This document shows, one piece after another, positions 8,287-17,245 of a stretch of 64,000 nucleotides of DNA. The notes under the pieces were generated by a model. That model did not search any database, was not told the DNA's origin, and worked only from the letters and a program-made list of their open reading frames with translations. A program made the position numbers and the translations under genes. The DNA lies in assembly GCF_003711105.1 (NCBI RefSeq), contig NZ_CP023865.1, positions 372,001 through 436,000 on the forward strand. Direction: 5' to 3'. The DNA is from Actinoplanes teichomyceticus ATCC 31121 (lineage in GTDB: Bacteria > Actinomycetota > Actinomycetes > Mycobacteriales > Micromonosporaceae). Numbering within the stretch: the first letter of the stretch is position 1; the number at the start of each line of letters is the position of its first letter.

Positions 8287-9738
8287 ATGCGGGCAGTGCT
8301 GGACACCACCTTCCGATCCCTGCGAGTCCGCAACTACCGTCTCTTCGCCGGTGGCCAGCTGATCAAGCTGATCGGCGTGTGGATGATGTTCACCGCCCAG
8401 GACTGGCTGGTGCTGGAGCTGTCGGACGACTCGCCCGGCGCGCTCGGGGTGGTCACCGCCCTGCAGTTCGTCCCGGTGATGCTGCTGACCCTCTACAGCG
8501 GGCGGCTGGCCGACCGGTACGACAAGCGCAAACTCCTGATCGTGGCGAACGCCGTGTTCGCGGTCACCGCCATCGCCTTCGCGGTGCTCGTGGCCGCCGG
8601 CGTCGTCCAGCTCTGGCACGTCTTCCTGTTCGCCCTCCTGCTGGGCATCGCGAACGCGGTGGAGACCCCGGTCCGGCAGGCCTTCGTCTCCGAGCTGGTG
8701 GAGCTGCCCCTGCTGCCGAACGCGCTGGCGCTCTCCGCGGCCACCTTCAACTCCGCCCGGATCGGCGGGCCGGCGCTGGCCGGCGTGCTGCTGTCGGTGC
8801 TCTCCACCCGCGGCGTGTTCCTGATCGCCACCGTGCTGGCCGTCGCCCCGGTCTTCACCTACCTGCGGATGAACACCGCCGAGCTGTACGGCATCGAGCG
8901 CAAGGATCGCGGCGAGGCCCGGGTGCTGGACGGGCTCCGGTACGTCGGCAGGCGCGCCGACCTGCTGCTGCCGATCTGCCTGATGGCCGCGATCGGCATG
9001 ATCGGGTTCAACTTCCCGGTCACCCTGGCCGCCCTCGCGAAGATCAATTTTCACGCCGGCGCCTCGTCGTTCGGCCTGCTCACCACGGCGCTCGCGGTCG
9101 GTGCGCTGGGCGGGGCGCTGGCCGGCAGCGGGCGGCGTACCCGGCCCGGCGCGTACCGGGTGATCGGCGCGGCGCTGGCCTTCGGGGTGCTGGAGTTCGC
9201 GGTCGGGTTCGCGCCCAACTTCGTGGTCGCCATGCTGCTGCTGGTGCCGACCGGCTTCTTCTCGATCTACCTGGCGCAGGCGGCGAACCACCGCGTGCAG
9301 ATGGGTGTGGACGCGGATTACCGCGGGCGGGTGATGGCGCTGTACGTGCTGGTCTTCCTCGGCACCACGCCGATCGGAGCCACCCTGGCCGGGTGGTGGG
9401 GTGAGCACTTCGGGGTGCCGTCGAGCATCTGGATGGGCGGCCTGATCTCCTTCGTCGCCTCGGCGGCGGCGCTGGCCTGGCAGCTGCGCAGCAGCGGTGA
9501 CCGGCTGGAGTTGCGGATGCGGCCGCACCCGCGGATCCGCCTGGTGGCGGCGGCCCGGACCGAGCCGGAAGCGGAGACGCCCCGGTCGGGGGTCCGGGGG
9601 GCCGGGCCGGAGGCGGAGACGCCTCGATCGGCGGCCCGGGCGGCCGGGACGGGGCGGGCCGGGAGGGCGGAGGCGACGCCGGCCCGGGGGCGCGTCGAGC
9701 CGCCGGCCCCGACCCGCGAGCCGGTGGCCAGAGTCTGA
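8287..9738 (+). CDS. MFS transporter, EntS-like, with variable C-terminal tail
   Basis: A 483-residue protein. Residues 1 to about 405 form a 12-helix MFS domain of the enterobactin-exporter type (FRSLRVRNYRLFAGGQLIKL, GRLADRYDKRKLLI, NHRVQMGVDADYRGRVMALY). The last 80 residues are a charged tail with two copies of EAETPRS. It follows the MarR gene and is probably co-transcribed and repressed by it. It likely exports a drug-like or siderophore-like molecule. The tail is not needed for an MFS fold and probably lies in the cytoplasm. Confidence 0.88.
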   Translation: MRAVLDTTFRSLRVRNYRLFAGGQLIKLIGVWMMFTAQDWLVLELSDDSPGALGVVTALQFVPVMLLTLYSGRLADRYDKRKLLIVANAVFAVTAIAFAVLVAAGVVQLWHVFLFALLLGIANAVETPVRQAFVSELVELPLLPNALALSAATFNSARIGGPALAGVLLSVLSTRGVFLIATVLAVAPVFTYLRMNTAELYGIERKDRGEARVLDGLRYVGRRADLLLPICLMAAIGMIGFNFPVTLAALAKINFHAGASSFGLLTTALAVGALGGALAGSGRRTRPGAYRVIGAALAFGVLEFAVGFAPNFVVAMLLLVPTGFFSIYLAQAANHRVQMGVDADYRGRVMALYVLVFLGTTPIGATLAGWWGEHFGVPSSIWMGGLISFVASAAALAWQLRSSGDRLELRMRPHPRIRLVAAARTEPEAETPRSGVRGAGPEAETPRSAARAAGTGRAGRAEATPARGRVEPPAPTREPVARV

Positions 9739-9904
9739 CTCACCCGATCGCGTGATGACGCCCGTCAACCCTCGACGGTATTGTCCGTTGTGTGCCGGGA
9801 AAGAGTGCCCGATGTCGGTAAGAAACCTGGCATTGAGGTAGTTGGCAGATCAGGTCCGCCGAATGGGTGTTCCGACTCGGCCCGGGCAGGCATAACGTCG
9901 ATTC

Positions 9905-10462
9905 GTGGCAATGGCGCAACTGGTCATGGTGTCGGCGGCGTGGATGACGCTGCTGGCTCTTCCGTGTGCCGGGATCCTCTTCCGGCGCCCCGCGCCGCGC
10001 CGGCCCGCCACTCCGGTCCACCGGCCGCGCCGGAGCGCGTCGTTCCGCCGGCTCCCCGCCCCGGCCCGCCTGCCGCGCAGGGGCTCGGCTCCGGCTCCCT
10101 GGGCCCGCCGGCCCCGCCCGCAGAACCGCGAGCTGCGCCGGTTCGACCGCGACATGCAGGGCGTCGACGTGACCGGCCGGATGGACGCGCTGCCTCCCGT
10201 GCCGATCGAGCAGCTCGCCCACGACCTGCGCCGCCTCGACCGGCAGCGCCGCGGCGGCCCGATGCAGTCGTCGGAGGCCACCCGCGCCGCGGTGCTGCAG
10301 GCCTACGACGCGCGGCTGCGGCTGGCCTGCCGCTGCCTCGGGGTGCCCGAGCACCTGCAGCCGCTGCAGGGTGTCGACCGGGAGATCGAGCGGCTCCGGG
10401 TGGAGGAGCGACTGGCGGCCGCCGGGCTGGCCCTGCGCGGATACCAGGAGGACAGCGCCTGA
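9905..10462 (+). CDS. Conserved hypothetical protein, single membrane anchor
   Basis: A 185-residue protein that I do not recognise as a named family. It has one hydrophobic N-terminal helix (QLVMVSAAWMTLLALPCAGI), then a very basic Pro/Arg-rich linker, and a soluble C-terminal part from about residue 75 with helical, charged sequence (IEQLAHDLRRLDRQRRGG, DREIERLRVEERLAAAGL). The start is GTG at 9905, eight bases after CATAAC, a possible -10 box. It is probably a small membrane-anchored cytoplasmic protein. The codon pattern is GC-rich at third positions, which supports real coding. Confidence 0.6.
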   Translation: MAMAQLVMVSAAWMTLLALPCAGILFRRPAPRRPATPVHRPRRSASFRRLPAPARLPRRGSAPAPWARRPRPQNRELRRFDRDMQGVDVTGRMDALPPVPIEQLAHDLRRLDRQRRGGPMQSSEATRAAVLQAYDARLRLACRCLGVPEHLQPLQGVDREIERLRVEERLAAAGLALRGYQEDSA

Positions 10463-10512
10463 CGCCCGCCCCGCGGCGAGCACAGCGCCCGGGCCGGTCG
10501 TTCCGCTTGCCT

Positions 10513-10540
10513 TTGACGTACGGGTCAGGGTCTACGGTCT
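10513..10540 (+). promoter_or_regulatory. Candidate MerR-type promoter
   Basis: TTGACG at 10513-10518 is a good -35 box. TGAC (10514-10517) and GTCA (10524-10527) make an inverted repeat with 6 bases between, followed by TACGGT near 10533. An operator inside the promoter spacer is typical of MerR control, and a MerR gene lies in this operon. Confidence 0.5.
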
Positions 10541-10569
10541 GCCGTCCACTCTTCGTGAAGGAGCGTGCA

Positions 10570-11589
10570 GTGCCCTCGACCCCTCGAACGCACCGTGAAG
10601 TCCGGCTCGCCGCCGTCCCGGACGGCCTGCCCCGCCCCGAGCACTTCACCGTCGTGCAAGCCCCGGTCCCGCAGCCCGGCCCCGGCGAGGTCCTCGTCCG
10701 CAACCGGGCCTTCCTGGTCTTCGCCGCCCTGCTGCGCACCATGATCGGGGCGGCCGCCGCGGGACTGCCCGGCCCCCGGCCCGGTGACCCGCTGCCCGGA
10801 CCGGCCATCGGCGAGGTGATCACCGCCCCCGAGGCCGGTGGGCTGCGTCCCGGCGACCTGGTCCGGCACGACTTCGGCTGGCGCGAGTACGCGACGGTGC
10901 CCGCCGGCATGTGCAGCCCGCTCGGCGACACCCTCCCGGACCCCGTCGCGCACCTGTCGCAGGGCTGGACGGCGTACGCGGCACTGACCCGAGCGGCCGA
11001 GGTGCGCCCCGGCGACACCGTTCTGGTCACCGGCGCGGCCGGCGCGGTCGGGTCACTCGCCGGTCAGACCGCCCGGCTCCTGGGCGCCGGGCGGGTGATC
11101 GGCACCACCGGGTCGGCCGCGAAAGCGTACCGGCTGACCACCGAGCTGGGGTACGACGCCGCCGTCGTGCGCGGCCCGGAACCGGTCACCCGGCAACTGG
11201 CCCACAGCGCGCCCGAGGGCATCGACGTGCTGCTCGACACGGTCGGCGGTGAACAGCTGCGAGCGGCCGTGGAGGTGGCCCGGCCGCACGCCCGGTTCGC
11301 CCTCGTCGGGGCGCTCTCCGCGCAGCTGGCCGCCGAAGGTCGGGGGATCAGCGCCCCGGTGGAGCTGGACCTGGCGCCGATCGTCGTCAAGCGGATCAGT
11401 CTGCGCGGCCTCAACGCCGCCGACCATCCGGACGCCCTCGACGAGTGGACGCAGCGGTTCGGCGGCTGGCTGCGGGCCGGTGACATCCGCTTCCCGCACG
11501 TACGCCTGCCCGGAATTGACCAGGCCCCCGAGGCGTTCCGGCAGGTCGCCGAGGGGCGGCATGTCGGAGCCGTCATCGTCGAGCTCTAG
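10570..11589 (+). CDS. NADP-dependent medium-chain oxidoreductase (YfmJ/CurA-like)
   Basis: A 339-residue medium-chain dehydrogenase/reductase of the zinc-independent enone/alkenal reductase type. The N-terminal GroES-like part (VPQPGPGEVLVRNRAFLV) is followed by the nucleotide-binding Rossmann loop VTGAAGAVGSLAGQTARLLG and the LLDTVGGEQLRAA segment. No catalytic zinc cysteines are present. The GTG at 10570 has AAGGAG six bases before it and is chosen over a much longer open frame. The stop is 15 bases before a MerR gene. It probably reduces a reactive carbonyl or enone, with MerR as sensor. Confidence 0.87.
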   Translation: MPSTPRTHREVRLAAVPDGLPRPEHFTVVQAPVPQPGPGEVLVRNRAFLVFAALLRTMIGAAAAGLPGPRPGDPLPGPAIGEVITAPEAGGLRPGDLVRHDFGWREYATVPAGMCSPLGDTLPDPVAHLSQGWTAYAALTRAAEVRPGDTVLVTGAAGAVGSLAGQTARLLGAGRVIGTTGSAAKAYRLTTELGYDAAVVRGPEPVTRQLAHSAPEGIDVLLDTVGGEQLRAAVEVARPHARFALVGALSAQLAAEGRGISAPVELDLAPIVVKRISLRGLNAADHPDALDEWTQRFGGWLRAGDIRFPHVRLPGIDQAPEAFRQVAEGRHVGAVIVEL

Positions 11590-11604
11590 CGGTCAGGAGA
11601 CGGG

Positions 11605-12117
11605 ATGCGGATCGGCGACGCGGCGGCAGCGGCCGGAACCACGCCACGGGCACTGCGCTTCTACGAGCAGCGCGGCCTGCTCCCGCCCCCGATCCGCACC
11701 CGCACCGGGCAGCGGACGTACGGCCCGGCCGAGGTCGCCCGCGTGCGGATCATCCGGGAGCTGCTGTCGCTCGGCCTCACCGTCGACGACATCGCCACGC
11801 TCACCGACCGCCTCCACCTGCTCGACGGTGACACGCTGCCGACGCACACCCTCCCGGCGCACGTCCGGCTGCCCGAGGCGGCCGCGACCTTCGGTCGCCG
11901 GCTCCAGGTGATCGATGAACAGATCGCCCGGCTGGTCCAGCTCCGCCAGTTGCTGGCGGCCTGTCACGCCGAGCTGACGGACGTGCCCGCCGGCGAGCCG
12001 ACCACCCCGGCGCCGGGAGCCGAACCGCCCGGCCCGGCCGTCCCGGGCGACGACCCGCGTCGACCGGCTCCGGACCGGCCGGGCGCGCGGGGGCTCGGGC
12101 CGGCTCCGGGCCGATGA
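11605..12117 (+). CDS. MerR family transcriptional regulator
   Basis: A 170-residue regulator. The N-terminal helix-turn-helix and wing are clear (MRIGDAAAAAGTTPRALRFY, then QRTYGPAEVARVRIIRELLS), followed by a dimerising helix (VIDEQIARLVQLRQLLAACH). The last 45 residues are Pro/Gly-rich and probably disordered. One cysteine in the helix (AACHAEL) could be a sensor, but metal-binding pairs are lacking. It is co-transcribed with the oxidoreductase upstream, whose promoter carries a MerR-like inverted repeat, so autoregulation of the pair is likely. Confidence 0.87.
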   Translation: MRIGDAAAAAGTTPRALRFYEQRGLLPPPIRTRTGQRTYGPAEVARVRIIRELLSLGLTVDDIATLTDRLHLLDGDTLPTHTLPAHVRLPEAAATFGRRLQVIDEQIARLVQLRQLLAACHAELTDVPAGEPTTPAPGAEPPGPAVPGDDPRRPAPDRPGARGLGPAPGR

Positions 12118-12150
12118 CCGACGGTGGCTGCGAGCCGGCGGCGTGGATCG

Positions 12151-12350
12151 GCGATGCGGCGGTGGCTGATTGCGGCGGGCGGAAGGGTCGGCGATGCGGC
12201 GGTGGCTGATTGCGGCGGGCGGAAGGGTCGGCGATTCGGGGGTGGCTGATTGCGGCGGGCGGAAGGGCCGGCGATTCGGGGGTGGCTGATTGCGGCGGGC
12301 GGAAGGGCCGGCGATCCGGCGGTGGCTGATCGCGGCCGGCGGGCGGATCG
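12151..12350. repeat. Tandem repeat, 40-bp unit, five copies
   Basis: The unit begins GCGATGCGGCGGTGGCTGAT and continues TGCGGCGGGCGGAAGGGTCG. Copies start at 12151, 12191, 12231, 12271 and 12311, with a partial one at 12351. Copies 1-2 and 3-4 are near-identical pairs; copy 5 is more diverged. It lies between the convergent MerR and thpR genes. The period is not a multiple of three, so it is not coding. Confidence 0.92.
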
Positions 12351-12385
12351 ACGATGCGGCGCAGCCCGGACCCCGACCGGCGTGG

Positions 12386-12886
12386 TCAGTCCGCCGCGGG
12401 CAGCGGCCACTCCTGGACGGTCCGATAGTGGCCGTGCTCGCTTTCCATCAGGGCGAAACCGGACACCGGCCAGTCCATCCCGGCGTACCCCTCGAGCGCC
12501 CGCAGCAGCCTGCGGTCCATCCGGTAGGAGATGGTCAGATGCGGCCGGAACGGCCGCCGATCGATCGGGAAGCCGGCGCCGTCCAACGCCGCCCGGATCG
12601 CCTCGCGCAGCTCGTCGAGCGCCGTGAGCGCACCGGCCAACCCCACCCACATGACTGATCCGAACCGGCCACCTCCGTCGAGCCGGAGCCGGAAGGGCGG
12701 CGGCCCGGACACGGTGGCCAGGGCATCGACGACCTCGGGCGTACGGTGATCGTCGACCTCGCCGAGGAAGGCCAGCGTGACGTGCCATTTCTCGGGACGG
12801 GTGAGGTGCGCGCCGGGCGGCAGCCGGCGGCGCAGGTCCTCGCGGGCCGTCGACGGTGGGAAGACGGCCACGAAGAGTCGGCTCAG
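12386..12886 (-). CDS. thpR: RNA 2',3'-cyclic phosphodiesterase (2'-5' RNA ligase family)
   Basis: A protein of about 166 residues with the two HxT motifs of the 2H phosphoesterase fold, HVTLAFLGEV and HLTISYRM. Members hydrolyse 2',3'-cyclic phosphate ends of RNA or join 2'-5' RNA ends; the in vivo substrate is unclear. The family normally begins with a strand like RLFVAVFPP. A GTG at 12871 would cut this strand, but a CTG at 12886 restores it, has GGGAG five bases upstream, and overlaps the sepH stop as CTGA, like the ATGA/GTGA overlaps elsewhere here. I therefore extend to CTG; GTG 12871 is the conservative alternative. Confidence 0.85.
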   Translation of the reverse strand: MSRLFVAVFPPSTAREDLRRRLPPGAHLTRPEKWHVTLAFLGEVDDHRTPEVVDALATVSGPPPFRLRLDGGGRFGSVMWVGLAGALTALDELREAIRAALDGAGFPIDRRPFRPHLTISYRMDRRLLRALEGYAGMDWPVSGFALMESEHGHYRTVQEWPLPAAD

Positions 12887-13938
12887 GAGGACTCCCGGGC
12901 CGCCGGGCCACCGCCGAAGAGCACGTCATCCCAGCTCGGGAGCCGCTTGCGGGGCTTGCTCTCCTCGGTTTCGCTGCTCGCCTGCGCGGTCTGGCCGACC
13001 GTGCGGCGCGGGCGCAGCACCGCCAGCGACGGCACCGCCGGAACCTCCTTGGGCAGGTCCGCGTCGTCGTCGAAGGCCGAACCGGAACCGCCGCCGAGCA
13101 GCGCCGCGGCGCCCCCGGCGACCGGGCGGCGGGCGGCCGGGGAGACCGGCTCCAGGCCGCGGCCGGACGAGCCCTCCAGCGGCCGGTCGAGCGAGGCCAG
13201 CAGGGCGTCGCGGCCGGCCCGGATCGGGTCGCGGGTGGGCCGCGCCGGGGAGTCCGCCGCGGGCAGGCCGTGACCGCCGCGGGACGGCTCGCCGCCGCGG
13301 GCCGGGCCGGGCAGGCCGTGGCCGCCGCGCTCCGGGGCCGGCTCCTGACCGAGGATCTGGGTGGGGCGCTCGGCGCACAGGTACTGCGCCATGTCGTCGT
13401 GCGGGGAGACCACCTGGCGGCCCTTGTCCAGGTCCCAGATGGCCTGCGCGGTGGCCTTGCCGGACGGCCACGTGGCGACGATCCGCCAGGTGCCGTCGTC
13501 GCGCCGGAACGCGTCCCAGGAGATCTTCTCGGTGTCGATGCCGTGCTGCGCCAGGCGGCTGTCCACCACCTCGGCCAGTGGCTGACCGGAATCGGACGTC
13601 TTCAGCCGGGTGCGGCGCGCGTGCTGGGCCAGCATGGCGCGCTCCTGCAGCACCGGACCGGCGTAGCGCAGCACCCGGTCGACCGGGACGCCGGCGATGC
13701 GCGCGACGTCCTCGGCGGACTCACCGGAGCGGATCCGCGCCTGGATGTCGCGCGGGGACAGGGAGGAGGCGGTGTCCGGCGCGATCACCGCGACCGCGGT
13801 GCCCGGGGCCGCGGGGCCCTCGGTGAGCACCCCGGTCACCCGGTCGTCGAGGGGGAGCGCCAGCAGGCGGCCCACCTCGTCGGCGAGCACGAGGGCCTGT
13901 CCGTCCTCGGAGAGGGCGACGAAGCGTACCGGCCGCAT
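12883..13938 (-). CDS. sepH: Septation protein SepH (DUF3071)
   Basis: A 351-residue actinobacterial cell-division protein. The N-terminal DUF3071 domain (MRPVRFVALSEDGQALVLAD, then a helix-turn-helix-like SLSPRDIQARIRSGESAEDV) is followed by a disordered middle and a conserved C-terminal end, RKRLPSWDDVLFG. SepH is known in Streptomyces and mycobacteria to bind FtsZ and stimulate its assembly at septation. Length and both conserved ends match. The gene shares its stop with the start of thpR, which suggests an operon. Confidence 0.92.
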   Translation of the reverse strand: MRPVRFVALSEDGQALVLADEVGRLLALPLDDRVTGVLTEGPAAPGTAVAVIAPDTASSLSPRDIQARIRSGESAEDVARIAGVPVDRVLRYAGPVLQERAMLAQHARRTRLKTSDSGQPLAEVVDSRLAQHGIDTEKISWDAFRRDDGTWRIVATWPSGKATAQAIWDLDKGRQVVSPHDDMAQYLCAERPTQILGQEPAPERGGHGLPGPARGGEPSRGGHGLPAADSPARPTRDPIRAGRDALLASLDRPLEGSSGRGLEPVSPAARRPVAGGAAALLGGGSGSAFDDDADLPKEVPAVPSLAVLRPRRTVGQTAQASSETEESKPRKRLPSWDDVLFGGGPAARESS

Positions 13939-14072
13939 GCGTTGCCTCCGTCCCGTCGCGTTGGCCTGTGCTCCCGAGAGTCAGCCACCCGGGCGCGTTT
14001 CGGAACACGGTACGCGCCCTGGTCACCCAATGGGGGTAAGCCACGCCGTCAAAGTAGCTGACCAGCAGAGAT

Positions 14073-14093
14073 GATCTTCGACTTCGGAAGATC
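14073..14093 (-). terminator. Short hairpin downstream of serC
   Basis: GATCTTC (14073-14079) and GAAGATC (14087-14093) form a 7-bp stem with a 7-base loop, 67 bases past the serC stop. No T-run follows. It could be a weak terminator or a binding site. Confidence 0.35.
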
Positions 14094-14159
14094 CCCTCCT
14101 TCGTACGAACTATGCCCCGCTGATCGCAATGAGCCAAGTCACCGGGCGGATATCCGTCC

Positions 14160-15284
14160 TCAGAGCCGCTCCACCACGTAGTCGATGCAGGCGGTGAGGG
14201 CGGTCACGTCGGTCGGGTCGACGGTCGGGTAGAGCGCGACGCGCAGCTGGTTGCGGCCCAGCTTGCGGTACGGCTCGGTGTCCACGATGTCGTTGGCGCG
14301 CAGCACCGTGGCGATCGTCGCGGCGTCCACCCCGTCGGCGAAGTCGATGGTGGCCACCGCGGCCGAGCGCAGCGCCGGGTCGGTGACGAACGGCTCCGCG
14401 TACGGCGACCGGTCGGCCCAGCCGTAGATCGCCGCCGCGCTCTCCGCGCTGCGCTTGACCGCCCAGGCCAGACCGCCCTGCGCGTTCATCCAGTCCAGCT
14501 GCTCGGCGGCGAGGAAGACGGTGGCCAGCGCCGGCGTGTTGTACGTCTGCTCCAGCCGGGACTGCTCGATGGCGGTCACCAGGTCGAGGAACTGCGGGAT
14601 GTACCGCTTCGACGCCTTGATCTCGAAGGCCCGCTCGATCGCGGCCGGCGACATCAGGGCCAGCCAGATCCCGCCGTCCGAGCCGAGCGCCTTCTGCGGG
14701 GCGAGGTAGTAGACGTCGGTCTCGCGCAGGTCGACGTCGAGGCTGCCGCCGCCCGAGGTGGCGTCGGTGAGCAGCAGGGCGCCCGGGTCGGCGCCCGGCA
14801 CCCGGCGGACCGGCACCGCGACACCGGTCGAGGTCTCGTTGTGCACGCTGGCGTAGACGTCCACGCCGGCCTCGGCGGTCAGGTAGGCCGCCTGGCCACC
14901 GGGCGCCCGGTGCACGGTCGGCTCGGCCAGGAACGGCGCGTCGGTGACCGCCTTGACGAACTTGGCGCCGAACTCGCCGAACTCGGCGAACTGCGCGCGG
15001 TCGCGGACCAGGCCGAACGTGGCGACCTCCCAGAACGCGCTGGTGCCGCCGTTGGCCAGGACGACCTCGTAGCCGTCCGGCATCGAGAAGAACTCGGCCA
15101 GCCCGCGGCGCAGCCGGGCCACCTGGTCGCGCACCGTCCGCTGCCGGTGCGACGTGCCCATGAAGGTCCGGGAGACCACGGACAGGGCCTCGACACCCTC
15201 CGGCCGGACCTTGCTCGGCCCGGAGCCGAAGCGGCCGTCCACGGGTTTGATGGTGTCAGGGATCCGGATGTCAGCCACGGTCAC
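14160..15284 (-). CDS. serC: Phosphoserine aminotransferase
   Basis: A 374-residue PLP enzyme that converts 3-phosphohydroxypyruvate and glutamate into phosphoserine and 2-oxoglutarate for serine synthesis. The start region (IRIPDTIKPVDGRFGSGPSK) and the PLP lysine in YYLAPQKALGSDGG are diagnostic; LTDATSGGGSLDVDL carries the cofactor-binding aspartate. Length fits the mycobacterial-type SerC. The GTG start overlaps the citrate synthase stop by 4 nt, so the two genes are probably co-translated. Confidence 0.95.
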   Translation of the reverse strand: MTVADIRIPDTIKPVDGRFGSGPSKVRPEGVEALSVVSRTFMGTSHRQRTVRDQVARLRRGLAEFFSMPDGYEVVLANGGTSAFWEVATFGLVRDRAQFAEFGEFGAKFVKAVTDAPFLAEPTVHRAPGGQAAYLTAEAGVDVYASVHNETSTGVAVPVRRVPGADPGALLLTDATSGGGSLDVDLRETDVYYLAPQKALGSDGGIWLALMSPAAIERAFEIKASKRYIPQFLDLVTAIEQSRLEQTYNTPALATVFLAAEQLDWMNAQGGLAWAVKRSAESAAAIYGWADRSPYAEPFVTDPALRSAAVATIDFADGVDAATIATVLRANDIVDTEPYRKLGRNQLRVALYPTVDPTDVTALTACIDYVVERL

Positions 15285-16387
15285 ACATTATGCGTGAGTT
15301 GCGACCAGCCCTCGACCTCCGAGGGCTGGCGCGGGTCGGGGCCGACGTAGCGCAGGCTGGGCCGCAGGATCCGGCCGAGCCGCTTCTGCTCCAGGATGTG
15401 CGCGCTCCAGCCGGCCACCCGGGCGCAGGTGAACATCGAGGTGAACATGTGCGCCGGCACCTCGGCGAAGTCGAGCACCACCGCGGACCAGAACTCCACG
15501 TTCGTCCACAGCTCGCGGTCCGGCTTGCGCTCGCGCAGCTCGGCCAGCGCGGCGGTCTCCAGGGCCGAGGCCACCTCGTAGCGCGGGGCGCCCAGGTCCT
15601 TGGCGATCCGGCGCAGCACGCGGGCGCGCGGGTCCTCGGCGCGGTAGACCCGGTGGCCGAAGCCCATCAGCCGCTCGCCGCGGTCCAGGACCTCCTTCAC
15701 GTACCCGGTGGCGTCGCCGCTGCGCTCCACCGCCTCGATCATGTGCAGCACGCGGGTGGGCGCCCCGCCGTGCAGCGGGCCGGAGAGCGCGCCGATCCCG
15801 GAGGAGATGCAGGCGGCCGCGTCCGCGCCGGTGGAGGCCACGATCCGGGTGGTGAAGGTGGAGGCGTTCAGGCCGTGCTCGGCGGCCGAGATGAAGTACG
15901 CGTCGACGGCCTGGACGTGCCGCGGATCCGGCTCACCGCGCCACCGGCGCATGAACCGCTCCACGATGGTCTGCGCCTTGTCGATGTCCTTCTGCGGCAC
16001 CGCCGGCAGGCCCAGCCCGCGGGCCGCCTGGGCGACGAACGACAGCGCGGTCACCGAGACCCGGGCCAGGTCCTTGCGGGCCTGCTCGTCGGTGATGTCC
16101 AGCAGCTGGGAGAGCCCCCAGTACGGCGCCAGCATGGCGACCGCGGACTGCACGTCCACCCGGATGTCGCCGGAGTGCACCGGCACCGGGAACGGCTCGG
16201 CGGGCGGCAGCCCGGGCCCGAACCGGCCGTCCACCAGCAGGCCCCAGACGTTGCCGAAGGAGACCTGGCCGATCAGATCCTCGATGTCGACACCGCGGTA
16301 CCGCAGCGCGCCACCGTCCCGGTCGGGCTCGGCGATCTCGGTCTCGAACGCGATGACGCCCTCGAGTCCCGGCTTGAAGTCGGACAC
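15281..16387 (-). CDS. citA: Citrate synthase 2
   Basis: A 368-residue actinobacterial type citrate synthase that condenses acetyl-CoA and oxaloacetate. Catalytic residues are visible: a histidine in LSGPLHGGAPTRV, a second in MGFGHRVYRAEDPRA, and the acidic residue in VVLDFAEVPAHMF. The N-terminus (GLEGVIAFETEIAEPDRDGG) matches the shorter CitA group rather than GltA. The start is GTG at 16387. It is the first gene of a citA-serC pair, divergent from pdxH across 204 bases. Confidence 0.94.
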   Translation of the reverse strand: MSDFKPGLEGVIAFETEIAEPDRDGGALRYRGVDIEDLIGQVSFGNVWGLLVDGRFGPGLPPAEPFPVPVHSGDIRVDVQSAVAMLAPYWGLSQLLDITDEQARKDLARVSVTALSFVAQAARGLGLPAVPQKDIDKAQTIVERFMRRWRGEPDPRHVQAVDAYFISAAEHGLNASTFTTRIVASTGADAAACISSGIGALSGPLHGGAPTRVLHMIEAVERSGDATGYVKEVLDRGERLMGFGHRVYRAEDPRARVLRRIAKDLGAPRYEVASALETAALAELRERKPDRELWTNVEFWSAVVLDFAEVPAHMFTSMFTCARVAGWSAHILEQKRLGRILRPSLRYVGPDPRQPSEVEGWSQLTHNV

Positions 16388-16591
16388 GGCACTCCCTGGG
16401 GAACGTGAGCTGCGGTGAGTGATTCATCTTGCCCGCGGGTAACCGCACGGTCGACCCGTGGCGATTGTGCTCTCGATGACACCCATCCTCGTGCAACTGA
16501 CACCGGGTGGCTGCGGACTTACGGTCGTTTTCGTCAAAGGGGCTGCCGGCTTTCCCGTCGTGCGGCGGCCCGGGACGAAAGGAAGTACCGG

Positions 16592-17245
16592 ATGTCCGCC
16601 GATCCGCCGTCCCCCGCCGGGATGCGCCGTGACTACACCGAGCACGCGCCGCTGCTGGAGAGCTCGCTGGCCGCCGACTGGCCGGGGCAGTTCGCCGCCT
16701 GGTTCGCCGAGGCGACCGCGTTCGGGCTGCCCGAGCCGAACGCGATGATCGTGGCGACCGCGGACCCGGCCGGCCGGCCCTCGGCGCGGACCGTGCTGCT
16801 CAAGGGGTTCGACGCGGCCGGTTTCGTGTTCTTCACCAACTACGCGTCCCGCAAGGGCGCCGAGGCGGCGGCGAATCCGTACGCGAGTCTTGTCTTCCCC
16901 TGGTTCCCGATGCAGCGCCAGGTGATCGTCGCGGGGGCGGTGGAGCGGGTCTCCCGCGCCGAGACCGAGGCCTATTTCGCGTCCCGCCCGCGCGGCTCGC
17001 AGCTCGGCGCCTGGGCCAGCCCGCAGTCGCGGGTGGTGCCCGGCCGGGACACGGTCGACGCCGGCCTGGCCGAGGCGGTGGCGCGGTTCGGCGACGGGCC
17101 GGTGCCGGCCCCGCCGCACTGGGGCGGGCTCCGGGTCGTCCCGGAGACCGTCGAGTTCTGGCAGGGGCGCAGCAACCGGCTGCACGACCGGCTGCGGTTC
17201 CGCCGCGACGGCGGGGCCTGGGTCGTGGAGAGGCTCGCCCCGTGA
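16592..17245 (+). CDS. pdxH: Pyridoxamine 5'-phosphate oxidase
   Basis: A 217-residue FMN enzyme that makes pyridoxal 5'-phosphate in vitamin B6 salvage. Motifs are [14 protein letters not shown] at the start, [20 protein letters not shown] (FMN site), [19 protein letters not shown], and the C-terminal signature, [16 protein letters not shown]. The ATG at 16592 has GGAAG just upstream; the frame is open further but without a binding site. The next gene, an MFS transporter, overlaps its stop by 4 nt. Its product is the cofactor of the neighbouring SerC. Confidence 0.95.
   Translation: MSADPPSPAGMRRDYTEHAPLLESSLAADWPGQFAAWFAEATAFGLPEPNAMIVATADPAGRPSARTVLLKGFDAAGFVFFTNYASRKGAEAAANPYASLVFPWFPMQRQVIVAGAVERVSRAETEAYFASRPRGSQLGAWASPQSRVVPGRDTVDAGLAEAVARFGDGPVPAPPHWGGLRVVPETVEFWQGRSNRLHDRLRFRRDGGAWVVERLAP

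Noticed and set aside
12151..12350. CRISPR array
   Set aside because: Units are joined directly without unique spacers and no cas gene is present; the same holds for the other arrays.
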